Source: JBJXFE01 sp046153875
Lineage (GTDB): Bacteria; Planctomycetota; Phycisphaerae; Phycisphaerales; UBA1924
Direction: 5' to 3'
Assembly (NCBI GenBank): GCA_046153875.1
Contig: JBJXFE010000050.1
Location: forward strand, 1 to 25,936
DNA length: 25,936 nt
The position numbers and the translations under genes were made by a program. This document shows, one piece after another, positions 16,263 through 25,936 of the stretch (its first letter is position 1; each line of letters opens with the position of its first letter). The notes beneath the pieces were generated by a model that was not told the DNA's origin, did no database searches, and saw nothing but the letters and a program-made list of their open reading frames with translations.

Positions 16263-17730
16263 TCGCCGGGGCGGCCGGCGACAGGCTGTTGTGCTGACCC
16301 GCCCGGTGGCTTCGCGCGAGCTGGTGGCGCGCCGGTGCGAGATCGCCGCGGCGGCCGGCGTCGCCGAGGGCATGGATTTGGCGCACGCCCGGTCGCTGTT
16401 GCCGGCGCGAGCGGCGCCGTGCGTCGAGCCGCATAGCGAAAATCACGACGCCGCGGCGTTGCACGCGATGGCCTGCAGGGCGCTGCGGTTCTCGCCGCTG
16501 GCAGCGCCCGACCCGCCGGACGGTCTGCTGATCGACATCACCGGCACCGAGCGGCTCCACCGGGGCGAAGCGCGGCTCATCCGCGCCGTGGCGACGGGAA
16601 TCCAACGGCTTGGATTCGCGGCGCGCGTGGCCGCGGCTTCGACGTTCGGCTGCGCGTGGGGGGTCGCCCGATTCGGCGCGCACGGCTTATCGCGCGTGCC
16701 GACCGGGCGCGAGCAGGAGGCGATCGGACGCCTGCCCATCGCCGCGCTGCGCGTCGACGAACCGACCGTGCTGGCACTGGGCGAGATCGGGATCACCAGC
16801 ATCGGACACGTGCTGGCCTTGCCGCGGGCGTCGCTCGCCGCCCGATTCGATGGGATCCTCCTCCGCAGGCTGCTCCAGGCCCTGGGCGGGGCTGATGAGC
16901 ACATCAATCCTGTTCGGCCCGTGCCCCCCGTTCAGGCCGAGCTGATCCTTGACGGTCCGACGGATCATTGGGAATCGGTCGAGGCCGCGACGAAGCGGGT
17001 GGCCGATGAACTGACCACGGAACTCGCACGGCGCGAGCACGGCGCGCGGCGGCTCGACCTCGAACTCCTCCGCCCTCATGCGCCGCCCGCACGCATCCGG
17101 GTCAACCTGAGCCGCCCCAGCCGCGCCGGCAAACACCTCTGGTCGCTCCTGCGTTCACAACTGGAACGCACGGACCTGGGCGGGGGCGTCGAGGGGGTCG
17201 TTCTGACGGCCTCCCGCACGGCGCGTCTCCGGCAGGAGCAGCGCAGCAGCCCGTCGCTCGGCTCCGATGGCGAGCAAACGACGCCCGCCGTGTGGGGCGA
17301 ACTCATGGACACACTGGCCGGGCGCTTGGGCGCCGACGGCGTGCTCCGCATGGAACTGGTGGAATCGCACCTGCCCGAACGGGCCTTCCGCGAGCGGTCC
17401 GCGATGGAGACGCCGCAACGGGGTCCGCAAGCAGCCGTGACCGGCGCCGATCGGCCCACCACGCTGTGGGCTCGCCCGGAACCCGCGGACGCGATGGCGC
17501 TCACTCCCAACGGCCCGCTCCTGAGCCTCGGCTGGCGCAACCGGCGATGGAACGTCCTGTCGTGCTCGGGCCCGGAGCGGATCGGGCCGGAGTGGTGGCG
17601 ATGGACGCCGGGGAAGGAGACGCCGCCTGATCGGGACTACTTCACGGTGCAGACCGAGTGCGGCCGGCGGCTCTGGGTATTCCGACACCGGGGAACACAC
17701 CGGTGGCTCGTGCATGGGGAGTGGAGTTGA
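16171..17730 (+). CDS. imuB: ImuB, catalytically inactive Y-family polymerase homologue
   Basis: This is a 519-residue Y-family protein. The N-terminus reads RRVLCVWLPTFSTDL instead of the acidic metal-binding sequence of active polymerases. The second acidic motif is replaced by IDITGTERLHRGEARL (from about residue 121). This is the normal inactive state of ImuB, which serves as an adaptor for DnaE2 and the sliding clamp. HLPERAF (400-406) is the conserved C-terminal signature. The clamp-binding motif (Q-x-x-LF type) expected before it is not clear; the region reads RQEQRSSPSL (354-363). The GTG start at 16171 lies inside imuA, and the stop is 3 bases before the dnaE2 start. Strong operon structure supports the assignment. 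Confidence 0.92.
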   Translation: MRRVLCVWLPTFSTDLVKRRLAGQASAEPGDRRGGRRQAVVLTRPVASRELVARRCEIAAAAGVAEGMDLAHARSLLPARAAPCVEPHSENHDAAALHAMACRALRFSPLAAPDPPDGLLIDITGTERLHRGEARLIRAVATGIQRLGFAARVAAASTFGCAWGVARFGAHGLSRVPTGREQEAIGRLPIAALRVDEPTVLALGEIGITSIGHVLALPRASLAARFDGILLRRLLQALGGADEHINPVRPVPPVQAELILDGPTDHWESVEAATKRVADELTTELARREHGARRLDLELLRPHAPPARIRVNLSRPSRAGKHLWSLLRSQLERTDLGGGVEGVVLTASRTARLRQEQRSSPSLGSDGEQTTPAVWGELMDTLAGRLGADGVLRMELVESHLPERAFRERSAMETPQRGPQAAVTGADRPTTLWARPEPADAMALTPNGPLLSLGWRNRRWNVLSCSGPERIGPEWWRWTPGKETPPDRDYFTVQTECGRRLWVFRHRGTHRWLVHGEWS

Positions 17731-17733
17731 GTC

Positions 17734-21018
<3,285 letters not shown>

Positions 21019-21135
21019 GCGTCACGCCGGCCACCGTCGGGCAACCCCATGGCGCCCGTCTCAACCAGGCTATGCACACGTACGTCGCCCCGAAGCGCGA
21101 GCACACCCACCCGGGTCGCGGCACACCCGTCGAAC

Positions 21136-21150
21136 CGGGACGAGGTCCCG
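21136..21150 (-). terminator. Small hairpin downstream of tRNA-Ser
   Basis: CGGGAC-GAG-GTCCCG forms a six-pair stem with a three-base loop. It begins 22 bases beyond the tRNA 3' end on the minus strand and lies 117 bases beyond the dnaE2 stop on the plus strand. No T-run follows, so termination is only a suggestion. The rest of 21019-21172 shows nothing recognisable. Confidence 0.3.
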
Positions 21151-21172
21151 CCCGCGGGCTCCCGTATTCAAG

Positions 21173-21259
21173 CGGAGAGGGGGGGATTCGAACCCCCGAG
21201 TGAGCAAGCCCACTACCGGTTTTCGAGACCGGCCCATTCAGCCGCTCTGGCACCTCTCC
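21173..21259 (-). tRNA. tRNA-Ser(CGA)
   Basis: This 87-base cloverleaf has a perfect seven-pair acceptor stem (GGAGAGG with CCTCTCC) and discriminator G. The anticodon loop is CTCGAAA (anticodon CGA at 21223-21225) on a five-pair stem CCGGT/ACCGG. The T arm is GGGGG-TTCGAAT-CCCCC, and the variable arm is long, as in class II serine tRNAs. It decodes UCG, a common codon in this GC-rich genome. The 3' CCA is not encoded; the next bases are CT. It stands alone between dnaE2 and the protease gene. Confidence 0.96.
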
Positions 21260-21351
21260 GGTGGCCGAGAGTGTACCGGGCAGGGACAGCGTCGGCGAAC
21301 GGGCATCGTGCGTCCCACTCGAAGAGCCTCTTCGTCGTTTCGTATCTCCGA

Positions 21352-21378
21352 GGTCGGCTCGTCCGAGCCTATCCGACC
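21352..21378 (-). terminator. Compound hairpin directly after the protease stop
   Basis: GGTCGG (21352-21357) pairs with CCGACC (21373-21378), and inside them CTCG pairs with CGAG. This makes a long hairpin with one asymmetric bulge, 4 bases beyond the protease stop on the minus strand. No T-run follows. A second inverted repeat, CGAAGA-GCC-TCTTCG, lies at 21320-21334. Either could end protease transcription before the tRNA gene. Confidence 0.4.
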
Positions 21379-21382
21379 CCGT

Positions 21383-23104
21383 TCACGGACACCCGAGCAC
21401 ATACCCGGTCTGGAACGCGCCGAAGTCGGCTACGCTGTGCTGCCCGTCGCCGTTGAAGTCCGCGCAGGGCTGCGCGAGCACGTACGCCGACTGGAACGCC
21501 CCGAAGTCCGCCACGGTGAGCGATCCGTCGCCGTTGAAGTCCGGGCGGCACTCGCACTCATCGGGCGTCGCGTTCGCGTTGCAGTCTCGGCTGGAGCCGC
21601 CCGAGATGTCCTGCGGGTCGGGAATGCCGTTGCCGTTGCAGTCCGCCGCGGCCGCGCCCGCCGCATCGATGATGCCGTACCCGCGTACGAACAGCGGGTC
21701 GGGATGCCCGTTGGCGACCTGGTCGGCGGCCGTCGCGAAGACCATCGTGCGCATGCCGTCCACGGTCCAGGTGGGTCGGGCCTGGATGAGACAGGCCGCC
21801 GCCGATGCCACGAGCGGCGTCGAGAGCGACGTGCCGCTCGCCGTCGTGTACCCGGACGTTGAGCCCGGGGAGACGGTCGAGGTGCCGGCCCCCTTGGCGA
21901 GCACCTCGGGCTTGACGCGCCCATCCGCGGTCGGGCCGTCGGAGCTGAACCCAACGATGTCCCCCGACCCGAAGACGGCGCCGCAGGTCAGGACCTTGAG
22001 CGCGTCCGCGGGCGCGATGAGGTGGGATGTGGCCGGGTTGCCGTCGTGGCCCTCGTTGCCGGCCGCGGTGCAGCAGAACACGCCGTTGGCCGTCGCGGTG
22101 TTCACCCCGATCGCCGTCACGGCGGTCAGGCCGTTGAGCTGCGACTGGGTGTACCAGTCGATATAGCCCAGCGAGCTGGTGGCCATGTCTCCGCCGTGCT
22201 GCTCGATGAACGCCAGGCCCGCAACGTAGTTGTCCTCTTCGACCGGCGTCTCGCTCTCGATGTCCTCGGTCTTGCAGAGGATGAACGAAGCGTCGTAGGC
22301 GCCGCCCACCAGCGTCCCGGGGCGGTACGCCCCGAGCACGCCGAGGATCATCGTGCCGTGGTCGTGCTGACCCGGGGGGTCGCCGGGCTCCGGCGCGGCG
22401 TTGGGGTCGTTCTTGACGAAGTCCCACTCGGCGACGACCTGCAGCGGGTGCTGGGCGTGGTTGAACGCCTCGTGGTTGCGGTAGAACCCGGTGTCGAGGA
22501 TGCCGACGATGATCCCCGCGCCCGTAAAGCCCAACTGGTGGAGGCTCACGAGGTTGATCTGCTCCAGTTCGTCCTCGGAGTTGCCGTAGAACCCGTCCGC
22601 GGTTCCCCCGCCGACCACGGGCCCGACCGTCGCCGCCGTTCCCGGGCCGGTACGGATCGGCTGCATCAGCCGCACGCACGGGAGGGCCGCGATCGCGGCG
22701 GCCTGCTCCGGCGTCGCCTTCACGCTCACGCCGTTGACCCAGGGGCTCTCGACGCGGATCGTCGCACCCGTGGCGGCGACCTGCTCGATGTAGGCCCGCA
22801 CGAGCGGGACGTCCCGGATGTCGAAGAGCCCGGGGTCCGTGCGGCGCATCCGACGGCGCTCGACCGCGCGCGGGTTGTACGTGCGCTCGAGCTCGTTGAT
22901 CGCGGCCCGGTACGCCGCCCCGCCCGCGGAGGCGGGGCCTTTGTCGGTGAAGAACACCCACGCGTTGACCGGCGAGCCGGCGGCGAGCAACCGCTGCAAC
23001 GACGGATGCACCTTGTCCGTGCCCGGTCCGGGCGTGGGCGCTGCGGTCCCGTACCCCAGGAGAAGGAGGAACATCCCCACGCAGACCGAACGGCGCAGCT
23101 TCAT
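21383..23104 (-). CDS. Secreted subtilisin-like (S8) serine protease with C-terminal GC-type dockerin
   Basis: This is a 573-residue exported protease. A signal peptide (MKLRRSVCVGMFLLLLGYGT, then AA) is followed by a propeptide-like region to about residue 180. The S8 domain has Asp204 in GILDTGF, His249 in HDHGTM, Asn350 in AAGNEG (oxyanion) and Ser426 in GTSLSTP. After it come DCNGNGIPDPQDISGG and two dockerin-like units, PDFNGDGSLTVADFGAFQ and ADFNGDGQHSVADFGAFQ, ending VLGCP. Their DxNxDGxxxxxD loops are canonical calcium sites. Catalytic residues are all present, so it should be active outside the cytoplasm or at the surface. The ATG at 23104 has a GGAGA ribosome binding site about 9 bases upstream; the long frame beyond it is not coding. 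Confidence 0.93.
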   Translation of the reverse strand: MKLRRSVCVGMFLLLLGYGTAAPTPGPGTDKVHPSLQRLLAAGSPVNAWVFFTDKGPASAGGAAYRAAINELERTYNPRAVERRRMRRTDPGLFDIRDVPLVRAYIEQVAATGATIRVESPWVNGVSVKATPEQAAAIAALPCVRLMQPIRTGPGTAATVGPVVGGGTADGFYGNSEDELEQINLVSLHQLGFTGAGIIVGILDTGFYRNHEAFNHAQHPLQVVAEWDFVKNDPNAAPEPGDPPGQHDHGTMILGVLGAYRPGTLVGGAYDASFILCKTEDIESETPVEEDNYVAGLAFIEQHGGDMATSSLGYIDWYTQSQLNGLTAVTAIGVNTATANGVFCCTAAGNEGHDGNPATSHLIAPADALKVLTCGAVFGSGDIVGFSSDGPTADGRVKPEVLAKGAGTSTVSPGSTSGYTTASGTSLSTPLVASAAACLIQARPTWTVDGMRTMVFATAADQVANGHPDPLFVRGYGIIDAAGAAAADCNGNGIPDPQDISGGSSRDCNANATPDECECRPDFNGDGSLTVADFGAFQSAYVLAQPCADFNGDGQHSVADFGAFQTGYVLGCP

Positions 23105-23273
23105 GCACGAATCTCCGCTGGGCGCTTGACGACCGCACCATCGTACAGGTTGAAGATACCACGAGACGCGCCCGCCGACATGCCGAATCGCGCTCCCACG
23201 GCGTGTTTTCCGGCGCGAGCCGGACGGCCGGCGCTGGTCCGCTCCGCTGTTACGGCACAGAATCCGGACCGCC

Positions 23274-23289
23274 GGCGGCGAACGCCGCC
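23274..23289. terminator. GC-rich hairpin between the second kinase gene and the protease gene
   Basis: GGCGGC-GAAC-GCCGCC forms a six-pair stem with a four-base loop, 45 bases beyond the kinase stop. It has no T-run and such GC-rich words are easy to find by chance. The rest of 23105-23334 should hold the protease promoter, but I see no convincing hexamers. Confidence 0.25.
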
Positions 23290-23334
23290 ATGAAGCAGGC
23301 GCAATCCGCGATGGCGAGCGCGCCAACGAGGAAG

Positions 23335-25440
23335 CTAGGGTTGGAACGGGGCGGCCCGTTGAGGCTGATCCAGCAAGTCCGGGCCGTAGAGCTTCACGAG
23401 CGTGCGACCAATCAGTTTCTTGAGAGGTGTTTCTGTCGGTCCGTGGGCCAACTTGAACCACGCGGCGAGCAGCGCCGGCTCGGCGCGGGCCAGCAGCGCG
23501 GCCCGATCGGGGGACCGAGGGTTCGCGGCCAGGCGCTGGACATCGGCCGCGGCAATGACCCCGTCGAGCCAGACGAGCCACCGCGTGCCCGCGGGAACGA
23601 TCAGGGCCCACGCGGCGCGGTTGGCCCTGGCGAGCTCCGCGCCCTCGTCGAGCGGGCCGTCGCGAACGAGGTGGTACGCCAGGGTGAACTCCAACGCGAG
23701 GGTGTGCGGGTCGGCATCGCCGGCCTCCGCCCGCGACCGCGCGAGCAACTGACGGATGGCCCGGACCCGATCCAGTTCCCACGGGTACTGCACGCCCGCT
23801 CCGTCGACGGGGTTGAGCGACTGAAACGCCCATTCCATGTACGGCATGATGGGGAGCAGCTGCCAGACGTCCCCGGAACTGCTCCCCGCGCTCGCGAACT
23901 TGTACATCAGCTCGAACTGCTTCAGCGCTTCGCTCTGAAAGCGCTTGTTCCCCGCGAGTTCACCGGCGGCCACGCTCGCCTCGTGCTCCTGCCGCCGCGC
24001 CACGGCCAGGACGCGCCACCCGCCGATCCCCGCGCCGACCACGACGAGGATGAGGACGGCGATCACCGCCGCCAGCGCCGGGCTCCGCCTCACCCAGAGT
24101 CGCAGACGCCGCGCCAACGGGGGTCGGGTCCAACGGATCGGTTCGTGGCGCAGCCATGCCTCGAGATCGTCGGCGAGCTGCGCCGCGGAGCCGTAGCGGC
24201 TCGACGGCCTCGGGGCGAGGCATCGGCGGCAGACGGCGTCGAGTTGGGGGTCGGCGTCGGGGCGCAGTTCGCGGATGCTCGGAGCGCGCGTCCGACCGTG
24301 CGCGTCATGGTGAACGAGCTCGATTTCCTCGGCCGACTCGCCGTTGGGCAGGCGCCTGGTGAAGAGCCAGTACAGCATGCCGCCGATGGCGTAGATGTCC
24401 GCCGCCGGCGCCAAGGCCCCCGGCTCCATGCGGTACTGCTCGGGCGCGATGAAAGCGAGATTGCCCACGGGCCCGCGGTCACGGGCCTCCGGCTCGTGTT
24501 CCTCCCACGCCCGGCTGCGGACGGCGACGCCGAAATCGGCGATGCGGGCCTCGCCGTCGTGGGCGATCACGACGTTGCTCGGTTTGAGATCGCAATGAAC
24601 CAGACCGGCGGCGTGGGCGGCCTCGATGCCGCGCGCGACGCCCGCGACGAGGCGCACAACCTCGTCCTGGGGCATCGCGGGTCGCGCCCCCGCGTAAGCG
24701 CCCATGTCGCCGCCCGGGACGTACTCGTAGACGATGAAGTCCTCGCCGCGGTCGGAGGTGCCGCGATCGATAACGCGCACCACATTGGGGTGCACCACGC
24801 GCCGTGCCTTGGTGGCCTCGTCGACGAAGCGCTGCCTGCTCCAGGACCCCTCGGCGCGGTCGGCAAGGAGCTTGACGGCGACCACGGCCTCGTGCGCCGT
24901 CTCGGACATGAGGCGGTCGATGGCTTTGTAGACCTCCCCGGCGGACCCCCGCCCGAGAAGTGTGGTGAGCTCGTACCGGTACCGTCCGTCCGCCAGTTGC
25001 GGGCCAAAGCCCGACGGCACGACGCGCGCCGGCGCCGGACGGATGAGGGCGCGTCGCAGGCTGGACGTGGACAGCACGGCCCGCGAGAGCACCGCCGCCT
25101 CCCGGATCGCCGCCGCCAGGCCGGGGTGGAGGGCGACGAGCCGCTCGGCCGCCTGCTCGGCGCTGTCGCCGCGCGCGGTCATGCGCCGCAGCGTCACGTC
25201 GATGGCGGCGTCGAGCGCCTCGACCCGCGCCGGCAGATCGGCGACGGCGTCCAGGTACCGCGACAGCGTGACATCCAGCCCTTGGCGGACGCGCGCCCGC
25301 CCGTCGGCCTCGATCAGGTCCGCCAGGTCGCCGTCGGCGCCGATCCCCGCATGCCCGACCAGTTCGGCAAAGCCCGGATCGGTGTGGCTCCCGTACGCGT
25401 GCTCCACCTGCGTGCTTGTCGATCGCGCCACGCGCGTCAT
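23335..25440 (-). CDS. Membrane-anchored PknB-type Ser/Thr kinase, non-RD
   Basis: This is a 701-residue protein. An N-terminal region of about 155 residues, rich in helices, is followed by a Hanks-type kinase domain. It has LLGRGSAGEVYKA (161-173), Lys190 in VVAVKLL, catalytic loop HCDLKPSN (282-289), DFG (302-304) and GNLAFIAPEQ. The Arg before the catalytic Asp is replaced by Cys, so activation-loop phosphorylation may not control it in the usual way. One transmembrane helix (about 454-475) leads to a C-terminal part of about 220 residues, mostly helical and possibly TPR-like, not recognised. The ATG at 25440 overlaps the sigma factor stop (ATGA), so the two genes are translationally coupled. 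It is probably active; partner and signal are unknown. Confidence 0.9.
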   Translation of the reverse strand: MTRVARSTSTQVEHAYGSHTDPGFAELVGHAGIGADGDLADLIEADGRARVRQGLDVTLSRYLDAVADLPARVEALDAAIDVTLRRMTARGDSAEQAAERLVALHPGLAAAIREAAVLSRAVLSTSSLRRALIRPAPARVVPSGFGPQLADGRYRYELTTLLGRGSAGEVYKAIDRLMSETAHEAVVAVKLLADRAEGSWSRQRFVDEATKARRVVHPNVVRVIDRGTSDRGEDFIVYEYVPGGDMGAYAGARPAMPQDEVVRLVAGVARGIEAAHAAGLVHCDLKPSNVVIAHDGEARIADFGVAVRSRAWEEHEPEARDRGPVGNLAFIAPEQYRMEPGALAPAADIYAIGGMLYWLFTRRLPNGESAEEIELVHHDAHGRTRAPSIRELRPDADPQLDAVCRRCLAPRPSSRYGSAAQLADDLEAWLRHEPIRWTRPPLARRLRLWVRRSPALAAVIAVLILVVVGAGIGGWRVLAVARRQEHEASVAAGELAGNKRFQSEALKQFELMYKFASAGSSSGDVWQLLPIMPYMEWAFQSLNPVDGAGVQYPWELDRVRAIRQLLARSRAEAGDADPHTLALEFTLAYHLVRDGPLDEGAELARANRAAWALIVPAGTRWLVWLDGVIAAADVQRLAANPRSPDRAALLARAEPALLAAWFKLAHGPTETPLKKLIGRTLVKLYGPDLLDQPQRAAPFQP

Positions 25441-25936
25441 GGTCCATCCTCCGGCGCGAACTCGCGGCGCAGACGCGAGCGGATGCCGGCCCACCGCTGG
25501 CGCACGGCCGCGGCGGATAAGCCGACCTGCTCGGCGGTGGCCGCGTGGGGAGTGCCCATGAGCCAGAGCGTCAAGATGGTCTGGTCCTTGGGATCGTGGA
25601 GGGACCGCAGGGCGCGGTCGATCTCAACCTCGGGCGCGTCCTCGGACTTGTGCTCGACGCTCCGCAGGCGCGCCAGCATCGTGCGGGCGAACCCGCTGTC
25701 CTCGGCCTCCACGGACTGAAGCCGGCGGAACACCCGCGCCTTGTCCACGACCGCGTGCTCGGCCATACGTTGCAGGAGCGACCAGAGCTGGTTCTCGGTC
25801 GTGGCCCCGAGCTGGCCGGAGGACACAAAGCGGTCCAGTCGTCGGGCCAGCGTGGAGAGGATGTCCACGGAGTCGAAGACGCGCCGCATCGGCTGAGAGA
25901 GCTTGCTCCGGATGCGCCGCAGCAGACGCGAGCCGT
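25437..25936 (-). CDS. ECF-like sigma factor (5' end beyond the window)
   Basis: The reading frame stays open to the right edge, so the start lies outside. An internal ATG at 25889 is not the start: the residues before it (LLRRIRSKLSQP) belong to the conserved sigma region 2, continuing into MRRVFDSVDILSTLARRLD as in planctomycete ECF factors. The C-terminal part holds region 4 with a helix-turn-helix (GTPHAATAEQVGLSAAAVRQ). The stop overlaps the ATG of the Ser/Thr kinase gene, mirroring the other sigma/kinase pair in this window. Region 4 is clear; region 2 is inferred from the partial sequence. Confidence 0.8.
   Translation of the reverse strand, partial: GSRLLRRIRSKLSQPMRRVFDSVDILSTLARRLDRFVSSGQLGATTENQLWSLLQRMAEHAVVDKARVFRRLQSVEAEDSGFARTMLARLRSVEHKSEDAPEVEIDRALRSLHDPKDQTILTLWLMGTPHAATAEQVGLSAAAVRQRWAGIRSRLRREFAPEDGP

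Noticed and set aside
23105..23833. N-terminal extension of the protease
   Set aside because: A clear signal peptide starts at 23104, and the upstream frame overlaps the kinase gene in another frame.
23203..25719. Plus-strand open frame of 838 codons
   Set aside because: Antisense to the second kinase and sigma factor, both with clear motifs; no recognisable domain.

Overview
The window is very GC-rich and looks like chromosomal DNA of a planctomycete, most likely from the Phycisphaerae. Three things point that way. Two secreted proteins end in the Asn/Gly-rich C-terminal repeats NCBI calls a 'GC-type dockerin' and finish in VLGCP. The protease also carries a 'DCNGNGIPD'-type stretch. Two ECF-like sigma factor genes each sit directly upstream of a membrane-bound PknB-type Ser/Thr kinase. 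The taxonomic call is inference from gene content.

Layout. (1) 1-732, minus: 5' part of thyX, running off the left edge. (2) 836-5212, plus: a tight four-gene cassette of C39-like cysteine peptidase, RimK-like ATP-grasp ligase with an RLAN-type N-terminal domain, GCS2-like carboxylate-amine ligase and N-formylglutamate amidohydrolase-like enzyme. It is predicted to build and process an unknown peptide-like product and is the most intriguing system here. (3) 5280-9267, plus: a membrane PAS histidine kinase and a receiver-GGDEF-EAL protein (c-di-GMP signalling). (4) 9324-12143, minus: ECF sigma factor and kinase operon, divergent from (5) 12292-13752, plus: a secreted beta-helix protein with a C-terminal dockerin. 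(6) 13843-14445, minus: cytosolic thioredoxin-fold redox protein, divergent from (7) 14563-15336, plus: TauE/SafE-family permease. (8) 15456-21018, plus: imuA-imuB-dnaE2, the translesion mutagenesis cassette. (9) 21173-21259, minus: tRNA-Ser(CGA). (10) 21383-23104, minus: secreted subtilisin-like protease with a dockerin. (11) 23335-25936, minus: a second kinase preceded by a sigma factor cut by the right edge.

How the genes work together. Cassette (2) is self-contained: two amide-forming ligases and two amide-cleaving enzymes, coupled by overlaps or very short gaps except for a 58-base step between its first two genes. Group (3) links sensing to c-di-GMP turnover. Each sigma/kinase pair lies next to a secreted dockerin protein, which suggests envelope-directed signalling units. 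ImuA, ImuB and DnaE2 are expected to act together in damage-induced mutagenesis.

Regulatory reading. Five genes that start transcription units (thyX, the C39 gene, the first sigma gene, the permease gene and imuA) have no Shine-Dalgarno sequence but carry a -10-like hexamer 6-9 bases before the start codon. This fits leaderless transcripts. Other genes (the beta-helix, redox and protease genes) have normal purine-rich ribosome binding sites. No gene-free stretch exceeds 300 bases. No CRISPR array, insertion sequence or rRNA was seen.
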